Assembly (NCBI GenBank): GCA_016872535.1
Contig: VGZQ01000015.1
Coordinates: 1-46,150 of the forward strand
DNA length: 46,150 nt
Direction of reading: 5' to 3'
From: Rhodospirillales bacterium
Lineage (GTDB): Bacteria; Pseudomonadota; Alphaproteobacteria; Rhodospirillales; 2-12-FULL-67-15
Part shown: positions 1 to 8,257 of the stretch, one piece after another
How positions within the stretch are numbered: the stretch's first letter is position 1
Layout of the letters: each line of letters begins with the position of its first letter
The notes under the pieces: generated by a model
The model's database searches: none
What the model was told of the DNA's origin: nothing
The model's input: only the letters and a program-made list of their open reading frames with translations
Translations under genes and position numbers: made by a program

Positions 1-245
1 TTGAACGACCCGCAGAAAACGCACTTGCGGCCCCGCTCAAAGTTGGCCGCACACCCGAAAACCCTCGAACCCCCTATAACCATGCGCCTTTCCTCCTAGC
101 ACATGGTTACGAATCGCCCTAATTACCAATGTTTTTGTGGATAGGACTTTTGGGTTCGTTTCGCGATCCGACCGACCGGCGACGAACCCGTTTCCGGGTT
201 TCGGAACGCCACCCAAACGACCGCCAGGTTTTGAGGAGAAACAGG

Positions 246-773
246 ATGTCGGAAGAATCACGACCGCTCTCCGGACGGGAGCGCACGTTCGCCAACGACG
301 AGGTCATCGTCAGCAAGACCGATCTCAAGGGCAAGATCACCTACGCCAACCGCGTGTTCCTGCGGCTCGCCGACATGACCGAGAAGGAAGCCATCGGCGC
401 GCCGCACAGCGTCATTCGCAATCCCACCATGCCGCGCTGCGTCTTCAAGCTGCTGTGGGACACGATCCAGAACGGCAAGGAAATTTTCGCTTACGTGGTC
501 AACCGCTCCAAGAACGGCGACCATTACTGGGTCTTGGCGCACGTGACGCCGAGCCGGGATTCGTCGGGCAACATCGTCGGCTACCACTCCAACCGCCGCG
601 TGCCCGACCGGCGCATCCTCGACCAGACCATCATCCCGCTCTACCGCAGTCTCCTGCAGGAAGAGGAACGGCACGCCAACCGCAAGGAGGGGATGCAGTC
701 CGCCTACAACACGCTCGTCAACCTGCTCCAGGAAAAGAAGGTCGCCTATGACGAATTTATCCTCTCTCTCTAA
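246..773 (+). CDS. PAS-domain sensor, Aer-like (split aerotaxis sensor)
   Basis: This 175-residue soluble protein is essentially one PAS domain (about residues 15-125) followed by a short helical tail. It resembles the N-terminal PAS domain of the E. coli energy-taxis receptor Aer, including the NGDHYWV segment. In Aer the domain binds FAD and senses redox state. The Aer segment RHPDMP reads RNPTMP here (residues 58-63), so the His and Asp reported as important for FAD in Aer are replaced and the cofactor is uncertain. The ATG at 246 was chosen because GAGGAGAAAC lies just upstream; the frame is open further upstream but lacks a ribosome site there. The last 26 bases overlap the chemoreceptor gene, which implies translational coupling and a joint role. 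No signal peptide or membrane segment is visible. Confidence 0.85.
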   Translation: MSEESRPLSGRERTFANDEVIVSKTDLKGKITYANRVFLRLADMTEKEAIGAPHSVIRNPTMPRCVFKLLWDTIQNGKEIFAYVVNRSKNGDHYWVLAHVTPSRDSSGNIVGYHSNRRVPDRRILDQTIIPLYRSLLQEEERHANRKEGMQSAYNTLVNLLQEKKVAYDEFILSL

Positions 774-2058
774 AACCAACATGATGGCCGTCGCTACGGC
801 CGTCATGGCGCTGGTCGCCTTAATCGATGAAATCGTATTGGGCGAACGGGCGATTTTGCTCATGACGCTGATGGTCATCACTTTGGCCCTGGCCGTCGGT
901 GTCGTGTTCATGTCGCGCAAGGTCAGCGCGGCCGTCGTCCAAATGACCGCGGTGTGCAAGGCCATCGACCGCGGCGATTTTGAATCGCGCGTGGTCAACG
1001 TCACCGAAAAAGGCGACCTCGGCGAAATGATGCACGCCCTCAACGACGCGGTCGACCGCGCCGACGCCTACGTGCGCGAATCGGCGGCGTCGCTGGGCTA
1101 CGTCGCCGAAAACAAGTATTTCCGCCGCATTCTCGAAACCGGCATGACCGGCGCGTTCCTCAACGCCAGCCGGGCGGTCAACGCCGCCGCCGGCGCCATC
1201 GAGAAGAAGGTCAAGGATTTCGGCAAGGTCACCCAGGCCTTCGAGACCAACGTCAAATCGGTGATCGGCACGGTCGCGGCCGCCGCGACCGAGCTGCAAT
1301 CCACCGCCGAATCGATGGAAACCATCGCCAAGAACACCAGCGAGCGTTCGACCGCGGTTTCGGCGGCGTCCGAGGAGGCCTCGACCAACGTGCAGACGGT
1401 CGCGGCGGCGGCGGAGGAGCTTTCCGCTTCCATTTCCGAGATCAGCCGTCAGGTCAGCCAATCGAGCAAGATCGCGGCGACCGCGGTTGAAACCGCCAAG
1501 AACGCCGATGCCCGCATTCAAGGGCTGGCGTCGGCGTCGCAGAAGATCGGCGAGGTGGTGGAATTGATCACCTCGATCGCCGACCAGACCAACCTGCTCG
1601 CGCTCAACGCGACCATCGAGGCGGCCCGCGCCGGCGACGCCGGCAAGGGCTTCGCGGTGGTGGCGGCGGAAGTGAAGAACCTCGCCAACCAGACCGCCAA
1701 GGCGACCGAGGAAATCGGCACCCAGATCGGGGGCATTCAATCCTCGACCAAGGACGCGGTCGCCGCCATCGGCGAGATCAGCCGGATCATCGGCGAGATC
1801 AACCAAACCTCGTCGGCCATCGCCGCGGCGGTCGAGGAGCAGGGCGCCGCGACCCAGGAAATCGCCCGCAACGTCGAGCAGGCCTCCAAGGGCACCAGCG
1901 AGGTCGCGACCAACGTGGTCGAGGTCACCAAGGCCGCCGACGAAACCGGTCAGGCGGCCGCTCAGGTGCTGGAGGCGGCCTCCGAACTTTCCAAGCAATC
2001 CGAAGGCCTCGGCAAGAGCATCGACGACTTCCTGGTCGAACTGAAAAAAGTCGTCTGA
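748..2058 (+). CDS. methyl-accepting chemotaxis protein
   Basis: This is a 436-residue chemoreceptor that would relay signals to CheA/CheW. It has two hydrophobic segments near the N-terminus (about 11-27 and 35-54), almost no periplasmic loop, a HAMP-like stretch (about 55-110), and a long coiled-coil signalling domain. The conserved hairpin tip, including [20 protein letters not shown], lies near residues 277-297. With no ligand domain of its own, it probably takes its input from the PAS protein encoded directly upstream, whose frame it overlaps by 26 bases. The two together look like an Aer receptor split into two polypeptides. Alanine-rich coiled-coil segments surround the tip, as usual for the family. 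A strong intrinsic terminator follows the gene. Confidence 0.93.
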   Translation: MTNLSSLSKTNMMAVATAVMALVALIDEIVLGERAILLMTLMVITLALAVGVVFMSRKVSAAVVQMTAVCKAIDRGDFESRVVNVTEKGDLGEMMHALNDAVDRADAYVRESAASLGYVAENKYFRRILETGMTGAFLNASRAVNAAAGAIEKKVKDFGKVTQAFETNVKSVIGTVAAAATELQSTAESMETIAKNTSERSTAVSAASEEASTNVQTVAAAAEELSASISEISRQVSQSSKIAATAVETAKNADARIQGLASASQKIGEVVELITSIADQTNLLALNATIEAARAGDAGKGFAVVAAEVKNLANQTAKATEEIGTQIGGIQSSTKDAVAAIGEISRIIGEINQTSSAIAAAVEEQGAATQEIARNVEQASKGTSEVATNVVEVTKAADETGQAAAQVLEAASELSKQSEGLGKSIDDFLVELKKVV

Positions 2059-2078
2059 CATCCACAAAGCGAACTGTC

Positions 2079-2116
2079 CGCGCCGCGCCTCTATCAAGGC
2101 GCGGCGCGTTTCGTTT
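2079..2116 (+). terminator. intrinsic terminator after the chemoreceptor gene
   Basis: A perfect 12-bp GC-rich stem (2079-2090 with 2097-2108) closes a 6-base loop (CTATCA) and is followed by TTTCGTTT. It starts 20 bases after the chemoreceptor stop codon and separates the taxis operon from the HAD phosphatase gene. Confidence 0.9.
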
Positions 2117-2147
2117 ATGCTACCCGGGAATATCCGGAGTTTCCGTC

Positions 2148-3020
2148 ATGCGTCCCCTCGCCGAATTTCCCGCCGCCGATCGCCGCCGCGTGACGCGGGT
2201 GATGGCCGACATCGACGACACCATCACCAGCGACGGCTTGGTGTCCTCGGCGGCGCTGGCGGCGATCGAGCGGCTGACGGCCGCCGGGATCGACGTCGTT
2301 CCGGTCACCGGCCGGCCGGCGGGCTGGTGCGACCACATCGCGCGCATGTGGCCGGTGGCGGCGGTGATCGGCGAAAACGGCGCCTTTTATTTCCGCTACG
2401 ACCGCGAGCGGAAAACGTTGCAGCGGCGCTTTTTCCTCGACGCCGCGGCGCGCGCCGCCAACCGCCGCCGGCTCGAGGACCTCGGCCGCGACATCCTCGC
2501 CCGGGTGCCGGGCGCGGCGCTGGCCTCCGACCAGGCGTATCGCGACGCCGACCTCGCCATCGATTACTGCGAGGACGTGCCCCGCCTTCCGCAAACCACC
2601 GTCGACCGAATCGTCCGAACGATGACGGCGGCCGGCGCGCACGCGAAGGTCAGCTCGATCCACGTCAACGCCTGGTTCGGCGATTACGACAAGCTGACCA
2701 TGGCCCGCATTTTGTTCCGTGAACGGTTCGCGGCCGACCTGGAAAGGGTCCGGGACACCGTCGTCTATGTCGGCGATTCGCCCAACGACGAACCCATGTT
2801 CCGGTTCTTCCCCTTCGCGGTCGGCGTCGCCAACGTTCGCGATTTCGGGGATCGCCTGAAAACCCGGCCGGCCTTCGTCACCCGCGCGCGCGCCGGGCTC
2901 GGCTTCGCCGAAGTGGCGGAAGCCTTGCTGGCGGCGAGAAAGGGTCGCCGCGTCAGCCGGTCTCGTTCGCGCCCTCGACCGCGTACACGACGGTCGGGGT
3001 CGCGCGCCCGCGCACGGTGA
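2148..3020 (+). CDS. HAD-superfamily (subfamily IIB) phosphatase
   Basis: This 290-residue protein has the HAD catalytic motif ADIDDTIT near its start (Asp21 and Asp23 as the DxD pair) and motif IV as YVGDSPNDEPMF near residue 206. The layout and length fit the Cof-type/IIB group, which includes sucrose-phosphatase and mannosyl-3-phosphoglycerate phosphatase. The substrate cannot be told from sequence. The ATG is preceded by a CGGAG ribosome site. The last 22 or so residues are Arg/Ser-rich and overlap antisense with the end of the convergent cyclase gene (2953-3020); they look like a non-domain extension caused by loss of an earlier stop. Translation after about residue 268 is probably not functionally important. 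Confidence 0.8.
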   Translation: MRPLAEFPAADRRRVTRVMADIDDTITSDGLVSSAALAAIERLTAAGIDVVPVTGRPAGWCDHIARMWPVAAVIGENGAFYFRYDRERKTLQRRFFLDAAARAANRRRLEDLGRDILARVPGAALASDQAYRDADLAIDYCEDVPRLPQTTVDRIVRTMTAAGAHAKVSSIHVNAWFGDYDKLTMARILFRERFAADLERVRDTVVYVGDSPNDEPMFRFFPFAVGVANVRDFGDRLKTRPAFVTRARAGLGFAEVAEALLAARKGRRVSRSRSRPRPRTRRSGSRARAR

Positions 3021-4299
3021 TGGCGCCGATTTCGCGATAAGCGAATCGGTCGCCCGCCGCCACCCGGGTGCTGTGCGACGCCAGCACGTAGGTGCCGTGC
3101 TGCTTGTTGAGCTGTTCCAGCCGCGCCGCGACGTTGACTTCGTCGCCATGGCACGTAAACACCAGTTGCTCGCCCGCGCCGACCGCGCCGACGGTCATCG
3201 GACCGGTATTTATGCCGCAGCGGGTCTTGAGCGCGAGTCCGGGCCCGAACGACCGCGTTTCGCAAATTTTCCGGATTCCGAGGGCGGCGCGCAGGGCGTT
3301 GGCGGCGTGATCGGCATCCCCGACCACGGTATTGAACCCGACCAGCAGGGCGTCGCCCTGGAAATGGATGATGGCGCCGCCGTGGCGGACGATGACGTCG
3401 GACAGCGCGGTGAAATAGTCGTTGAGCATCGCCGACAGCGTCTGCGGCGAGACTTTTTCGGAAATGGTCGAAAAGCCCTCGATGTCCGTGAACAGCACCG
3501 TGGCGGTGCGCAACTCGCCCTCGCCCGCGCGGATGGGGCGTTCGGCCGACGCAATGCGCTCGGCGATTTCGGGCGACACGAAGCGCGCCAGGTCGCGGGC
3601 CGCGACACTGTCGGCGACCGCCCGCAACAACACGCGGCGGGCGCGCCCGACCGCGATCGCCAGGATCCCGGTGACCAGCAGGATGCTGAGAATTTTGTCG
3701 ATCTCGCCGCCGACCAGAATCCTGTTCGAGGTCAGATAGGCGACGTAATCCCGGGTAACGGGATTCATGATCAGCATGCCGCCCGACACCGAATACCACA
3801 GCAGGCCGGCCCAACCGAGGGCGGCGACGACTCCGGCGACGATCACGTATTTCGGCTCGAACCTGAGCGCGCGCAGCGCGATGAAGATGAAGACGTACAG
3901 CAACGTCGGTGCCTTCAGGTAGAACGCCGGCGGCTGCATGTATTGAATGTGAAACGACCAGATCAGCCCCATCAGCAACGCCATGTCGAGGACGATGGAG
4001 GCCATCACCGCCCAGTCGGGCAGGCGGCCGCGATGGGCCGCGACCAGTCGCGCGGTCGTGAACGCAAGATAGGCGGTGAGCGCCCACGGCACCGGCTGAA
4101 ACTCGGCCAGTTGCCCGGTCTTGGGCGCGACCGCCCACAGCGCCGCGAACACGAGGCCGAGGGCGAACTGCACCCAGCCGATCAGGATTTCGCCGTGGCG
4201 CTGCTGGCGGAGAATGATGTCCTGGACGCGGGCCGGTATCCGGCCGCCGGGCCGCTCGCCCAAAACCGCCGTCGCCAACCGGTCGAGAAACGCCGTCAT
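2953..4299 (-). CDS. membrane-anchored class III adenylate/guanylate cyclase
   Basis: This 448-residue protein has about six N-terminal hydrophobic segments (residues 35-235) followed by a class III cyclase domain (about 265-435). Metal-binding aspartates are visible in VLFTDIEGFS and in FQGDALLVGF. The transition-state Asn/Arg are in GDEVNVAARLE. It should make cAMP (or cGMP) from nucleoside triphosphate at the inner membrane, with the membrane part acting as sensor. The start was set at the ATG that overlaps the stop of the gntR gene by 4 bases (ATGA), so it is co-translated with a metabolic regulator and a dehydrogenase. That coupling suggests the signal relates to the same substrate. The end overlaps the convergent HAD gene by 68 bases. 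Confidence 0.88.
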   Translation of the reverse strand: MTAFLDRLATAVLGERPGGRIPARVQDIILRQQRHGEILIGWVQFALGLVFAALWAVAPKTGQLAEFQPVPWALTAYLAFTTARLVAAHRGRLPDWAVMASIVLDMALLMGLIWSFHIQYMQPPAFYLKAPTLLYVFIFIALRALRFEPKYVIVAGVVAALGWAGLLWYSVSGGMLIMNPVTRDYVAYLTSNRILVGGEIDKILSILLVTGILAIAVGRARRVLLRAVADSVAARDLARFVSPEIAERIASAERPIRAGEGELRTATVLFTDIEGFSTISEKVSPQTLSAMLNDYFTALSDVIVRHGGAIIHFQGDALLVGFNTVVGDADHAANALRAALGIRKICETRSFGPGLALKTRCGINTGPMTVGAVGAGEQLVFTCHGDEVNVAARLEQLNKQHGTYVLASHSTRVAAGDRFAYREIGAITVRGRATPTVVYAVEGANETG

Positions 4300-5042
4300 G
4301 GGCGCGCGTTGTGCCGGCCCGTCGCCAGATTTTGTTTCCGCCCGCCGTCGTAACGGCGAACCGACTCTTTCAGCGCCTCCTGCTTGTTGATCAGATGGCG
4401 GCGGAGAACGGACGCCAGCGTTTCCCCGTCGCGGCTTTCGAGCGCGGCGAGCATTTGCCGGTGTTCCTCCATCGCCTCGTTCCAGCGCTCGGCCGACACG
4501 TTCGCCGCCTTGCGCGCGTGCCGCACGCGGCCCGCAAGCCCGAAATAGATGCGCGCCAACGTCGGATTGCGCGTCGCCGCCATGATCGCTTCGTGAATGC
4601 GCTGATTGAGGCGGAAATAGGAATCGAGATCGCCGCGCGCGTGATGTTCGGCCATTTGCCGATGGAGCGCGCGAATATCCGCGACTTCGTCGTCGGTGAT
4701 GTGGCGGCACGCCAATTCGCCCGAGAGCGATTCGAGCGCGCCCATGATCGGAAACAGTTCGTCGATCGATTCGGCGGTAAGGGTGGCGATACGCGCGCCG
4801 CGCCGGGGCATCGGTTCCAGCAGCCCTTCGGCGGTGAGTTCGCGGAAGGCTTCGCGCAGCGGCGTGCGCGACACGCCGAGCTTGCGCGCGAGCGCGATCT
4901 CGGTGACGCGCGTTCCGGGTTCCAACTCGCCCGAATAGATCATGGCGCGCAGGCGTTCGGCGGTGACGCGATGCAGCGCGCCGCGCCGTCGCCCGCGATT
5001 GCGGCCTCTGGATTCGCGCGCGGGAGCTCCACGATCGTTCAT
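4296..5042 (-). CDS. GntR-family transcriptional regulator, FCD (FadR) subfamily
   Basis: This is a 248-residue regulator. The winged helix-turn-helix (about residues 30-95) contains LGVSRTPLREAFRELTAEG, the GntR recognition region. It is followed by an all-helical FCD domain with the usual metal-ligand pattern: Asp in DSYFRLNQRIHEAI plus later histidines in EEHRQM and LRRHL. FCD regulators usually bind small carboxylic acids and repress uptake and oxidation genes. The gene lies between the dehydrogenase and the cyclase with 4-base overlaps at both ends. Three identical TTGCATACAA sites before the divergent aminotransferase and TRAP genes are its likely operators. The N-terminal Arg-rich tail (residues 1-28) is unusually basic. 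Confidence 0.92.
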   Translation of the reverse strand: MNDRGAPARESRGRNRGRRRGALHRVTAERLRAMIYSGELEPGTRVTEIALARKLGVSRTPLREAFRELTAEGLLEPMPRRGARIATLTAESIDELFPIMGALESLSGELACRHITDDEVADIRALHRQMAEHHARGDLDSYFRLNQRIHEAIMAATRNPTLARIYFGLAGRVRHARKAANVSAERWNEAMEEHRQMLAALESRDGETLASVLRRHLINKQEALKESVRRYDGGRKQNLATGRHNARP

Positions 5043-8000
5043 GGTCGATTCTCCGTCAAGGATTGCTCGAGAAGCCTGGCGACGTGCATGGCGCTTTGTC
5101 CGGCGGCGTCGGCGATCTGGTGGCGGCAACTGGTGCCGTCGGCGACGACAATATCGTCCGCCCCGGCTTGCGCCAATGCCGGCAGCAGGGATTCCCGCGC
5201 CATGCGCATGGAAACGTCGAACGTATCGGCGCCGAAACCGAAGGCGCCCGCCATGCCGCAGCAGCCGGCGTCGATCGTTTCGACCCTGAGGCCGGGCACC
5301 AGACGCAACACCCGCTCGACGGCGGAAACGACGCCGAACGATTTCTGGTGGCAATGCGGATGCAGAAGCGCGCGCTTGGGCAAAGGCTTCAGCGGCAGCG
5401 CCAGCCGCCCGGCGGCGGCTTCCTCGGCGAGGAATTCCTCGAACAGCTTGGCGCGGTCGGCAAGCGCCTTGGCCTCGTCGCCGGGCAGGAGGGCAGGGAT
5501 CTCGTCGCGGAGGCCGAGCAGGCACGAAGGCTCGAGGCCGACGATCGGCACGCCCCGCCTGGCGAACGGTACCAAATGGGCGAGCAGGCGGCCGGCCTCG
5601 GCGCGGGCCTCGGCCACCATGCCGGCGGCCAAATAGGTGCGCCCGCAGCAGAGCGGGCGCCCGCCGTCGTCGGGCTTGGCGAGATGGACGCGATAGCCCG
5701 CCGCCGCCAGCACGCGAACGGCGGCGCGCGCGTTTTCGGGCTCGAAATAGGTGTCGAAAGTATCGACCCACAGCACGATTTCGCGCGCGGCGGGATCGAT
5801 GGGCGCGGCCGATGCGTCGCGCCTGGGATCGAACGGATCGGCCGCGAATTTGGGCAGCGAACGCCGCGCGCTCAAACCCAACACGCGCTCGGAAAGCGCC
5901 GCGAGGCCGGGAATCCGGTCGCGCAGCCGCATCAGCCACGGCATCCGCGCCATCACGGGCGCGTAGCGCGGCAGGTGCGCGATCAGCTTGTCTTTGAGCG
6001 GCACGCCCAGGCGGCGGGCGCGCTGGTACAGGACCTCGATCTTCATGCGCGCCATGTCGACGCCGGTCGGGCATTCGCGCCGGCAGCCCTTGCAGCCGAC
6101 GCAGAGCTTCATCGCCTCCGCCATGTCGTCGGAGAGAAGCGCGTCGCGGCCGAGCTGGCCGGACAGGGCGAGGCGCAGCGCGTTGGCCCGTCCGCGCGTC
6201 ACGTGCGCCTCGTCGAGCGTCGCGCGGTAGGACGGGCACATGACGCCGCCGTCGCGCTTGCGGCAGGCGCCGTTGTTGTTGCACATCTCGACCGCCGGGG
6301 CGAAGCCGCCCCATTCCGACCAGTCGAGCGCGGTCTCGAACTTTTCCGTCGCGTAGCCGGGCGGATAGCGGAACAGAGTCCGGTCGTCCATGCGCGGCGG
6401 ATCGACGACCTTGCCGGGGTTCATCCGGCCCTCGGGGTCGAAGGCGCCCTTGACCTCGGCGAAGGCGCCGACCATGCGGCTCCCGAACATCGGCTGGTGG
6501 AACTCGGAACGCGCCAGGCCGTCGCCGTGTTCGCCCGAATGCGAGCCCTTGTATTCCCGCACCATCGCGAACGCCTCCTCGGCGATGGCGCGCATCTTCT
6601 TGACCTCGATCTCGGATTTGAGGTTGAGCACCGGGCGCACGTGCAGGCAGCCGACCGAGGCGTGCGCGTACCAGGTCCCGGTGGTGCCGTGCTTGCGGAA
6701 GACCGCGGTCAACCGGTCGGTGTATTCGGCCAGGTCTTCGAGCCGTACCGCGCAATCCTCGATGAACGAGACCGGTTTTCCATCGCCCTTCATCGACATC
6801 ATGATGTTGAGGCCGGCCTTGCGCACGTCCCAGACGTCGCGCTGCAGTTTCGCGTCGGTGATTTCGATCACCGAGTCGGTTAGACCCAAATCGCCCATCA
6901 ATTCGGAGAGGCGTTTCAGGCCGCGCAGTTGCTCGTCGCGATCTTCGCCCGCGAATTCGACCAGCAGCAGCGCTTCGGGCTCGCCCCGCACGAACTGGTC
7001 GACGGCGGCGCGGAACATGGGAATCGCGCGCGCGAGATCGATCATGGTGCGATCGACCAACTCGACCGCCGACGGATCGAGCCGGACGATGTGCTGGGCC
7101 GATGCCATCGCCTTGTAGAAGGTCGGAAAGTGACAGACGCCGAGCGCCCGGTGCGGCGGCAGCGGCGCGAGATCGAGCTCGAGGGCGGTGGTGAAGGCGA
7201 GCGTTCCTTCCGAACCGACCAGCAGATGGGCGAGATTGGCCGCCGCGCGGTTGTGGCCGCGGAGCGTGCCCGAGGCGGGCGCATCGCGCACCACGGCGTC
7301 GATGTTGTAGCCGCCGACCCGGCGCATCAGCGCCGGAAAGCGCGCCGCCACCTCGTCCGCCTCGCGCGCGCCCAGGGCGAACAGCTTTTCGGCCAATGGT
7401 CCGAGCGGCGCGGGGAGGCGGCCCAAGTCCGCGTCCCACGGGATTTCGCCGAAACGCACCGCCTGGCCGTCCGGCAACAGCGCCTCGATGGCGCGCACGT
7501 TGTCGCGCATGGTGCCGTAGCGAAGCGAGCGGGTGCCGCAGCTGTTGTTGCCGGCCATGCCGCCGAGGGTGGCGCGGTCGCCGGTCGAAATGTCGACCGG
7601 GAACCAGAGCCCGTGCGGCTTGAGGAAGGCGTTGAGCCGGTCGAGGGTAATGCCCGGCTCGACCGTGACGGCGCGGGCGCCCGCATCGAAGGCCAGCACC
7701 CGGTCGAGATACTTGGAGACGTCCACCACCACCGCCCGGCCGACCGTCTGGCCGCACTGCGAGGTGCCGCCGCCGCGCGGCAGCACCGGCGCGCCGGCAT
7801 GGTGCGCGACTTCGAGCATGCGCCGGACGTCGTCGGCGGTGCGCGGCACCACCACGCCGAGCGGCTCGATCTGATAGATCGAGGCGTCGGTGGCGTAACG
7901 CCCGCGGCTGAAGGGATCGAACAGCACCTCGCCTGCGATCCGCGCCTTGAGGCGGCGGGCGAGGTCCGGATCGCCGGGCGAATAGGGAGATTTATTTTTC

Positions 8001-8044
8001 GCCGACGGGCCGAAATCGCGGCGGTGGACAAGGGTCGTGGTCAT
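5039..8044 (-). CDS. FAD/Fe-S 2-hydroxyacid dehydrogenase, YdiJ-like (GlcD-GlcF fusion type)
   Basis: This 1001-residue fusion has an FAD-binding PCMH domain (about 45-270; PRGGGTSQCGQTVG marks the FAD site), a FAD-oxidase C-terminal domain (about 280-530), a ferredoxin-like part with CVGCKGCRRECPTG (near 646) and an upstream cysteine pair (about 592-602), and two CCG domains (CCGRTY near 796, CCGMAG near 927). Length and order match E. coli YdiJ and related D-lactate, glycolate or D-2-hydroxyglutarate dehydrogenases. These oxidise a 2-hydroxyacid to the 2-oxoacid and pass electrons to the respiratory chain. The exact substrate is not decidable here. The stop overlaps the gntR start by 4 bases. 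The divergent aminotransferases that use glyoxylate-type acceptors make glycolate or a related acid plausible, but that is inference. Confidence 0.9.
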   Translation of the reverse strand: MTTTLVHRRDFGPSAKNKSPYSPGDPDLARRLKARIAGEVLFDPFSRGRYATDASIYQIEPLGVVVPRTADDVRRMLEVAHHAGAPVLPRGGGTSQCGQTVGRAVVVDVSKYLDRVLAFDAGARAVTVEPGITLDRLNAFLKPHGLWFPVDISTGDRATLGGMAGNNSCGTRSLRYGTMRDNVRAIEALLPDGQAVRFGEIPWDADLGRLPAPLGPLAEKLFALGAREADEVAARFPALMRRVGGYNIDAVVRDAPASGTLRGHNRAAANLAHLLVGSEGTLAFTTALELDLAPLPPHRALGVCHFPTFYKAMASAQHIVRLDPSAVELVDRTMIDLARAIPMFRAAVDQFVRGEPEALLLVEFAGEDRDEQLRGLKRLSELMGDLGLTDSVIEITDAKLQRDVWDVRKAGLNIMMSMKGDGKPVSFIEDCAVRLEDLAEYTDRLTAVFRKHGTTGTWYAHASVGCLHVRPVLNLKSEIEVKKMRAIAEEAFAMVREYKGSHSGEHGDGLARSEFHQPMFGSRMVGAFAEVKGAFDPEGRMNPGKVVDPPRMDDRTLFRYPPGYATEKFETALDWSEWGGFAPAVEMCNNNGACRKRDGGVMCPSYRATLDEAHVTRGRANALRLALSGQLGRDALLSDDMAEAMKLCVGCKGCRRECPTGVDMARMKIEVLYQRARRLGVPLKDKLIAHLPRYAPVMARMPWLMRLRDRIPGLAALSERVLGLSARRSLPKFAADPFDPRRDASAAPIDPAAREIVLWVDTFDTYFEPENARAAVRVLAAAGYRVHLAKPDDGGRPLCCGRTYLAAGMVAEARAEAGRLLAHLVPFARRGVPIVGLEPSCLLGLRDEIPALLPGDEAKALADRAKLFEEFLAEEAAAGRLALPLKPLPKRALLHPHCHQKSFGVVSAVERVLRLVPGLRVETIDAGCCGMAGAFGFGADTFDVSMRMARESLLPALAQAGADDIVVADGTSCRHQIADAAGQSAMHVARLLEQSLTENRP

Positions 8045-8178
8045 GGGATGTGGGCGAGCCTAAAGCGGTCGGTCCGAAACACAAGCCAAGGCGGCGGCTA
8101 TGACGCAGCGCAATAAAAACATGTGCGTTTGCAAATGGTTAGCCCATCAGGGTAGGTCAAAACTACCCGTGCGCGGCG

Positions 8179-8206
8179 TTGTTGTCCCTGCCGCTGTATG
8201 CATAAT
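8179..8206 (+). promoter_or_regulatory. candidate sigma-70 promoter of the first aminotransferase
   Basis: TTGTTG (8179-8184) and CATAAT (8201-8206) are 16 bases apart. The same CATAAT box is found before dctP, also upstream of a TTGCATACAA site. The -35 is weak. Confidence 0.4.
8194..8203. promoter_or_regulatory. degenerate second copy of the GntR-type operator
   Basis: CTGTATGCAT resembles the reverse complement of the TTGCATACAA site (TTGTATGCAA; 8 of 10 bases). It overlaps the candidate -10 box at 8201-8206 and lies in the region shared with the divergent dehydrogenase operon, so it could allow control in both directions. Confidence 0.35.
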
Positions 8207-8225
8207 GCCACCCTCCCGAAAAGTT

Positions 8226-8235
8226 TTGCATACAA
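8226..8235. promoter_or_regulatory. putative GntR operator, site 1
   Basis: TTGCATACAA within TTTTGCATACAATCG is a near-palindrome resembling FadR-subfamily sites (TNGT...ACNA). It begins 32 bases upstream of the aminotransferase ATG. Exact copies occur at 9553-9562 and 10807-10816, each at a similar distance from a start codon. Confidence 0.65.
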
Positions 8236-8257
8236 TCGAACAAAGGACTCCTCGCCC

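Noticed and set aside
4296-7757. A 1153-codon open frame covering gntR and most of the dehydrogenase region on the minus strand
   Set aside because: Only its last 249 codons are the gntR gene; the rest is the dehydrogenase read in the wrong frame, which stays open because of high G+C.
8151-8169. Hairpin GGGTAG/CTACCC as a terminator upstream of the aminotransferase
   Set aside because: The stem is only 6 bp, there is no T-run, and no gene ends there on either strand.
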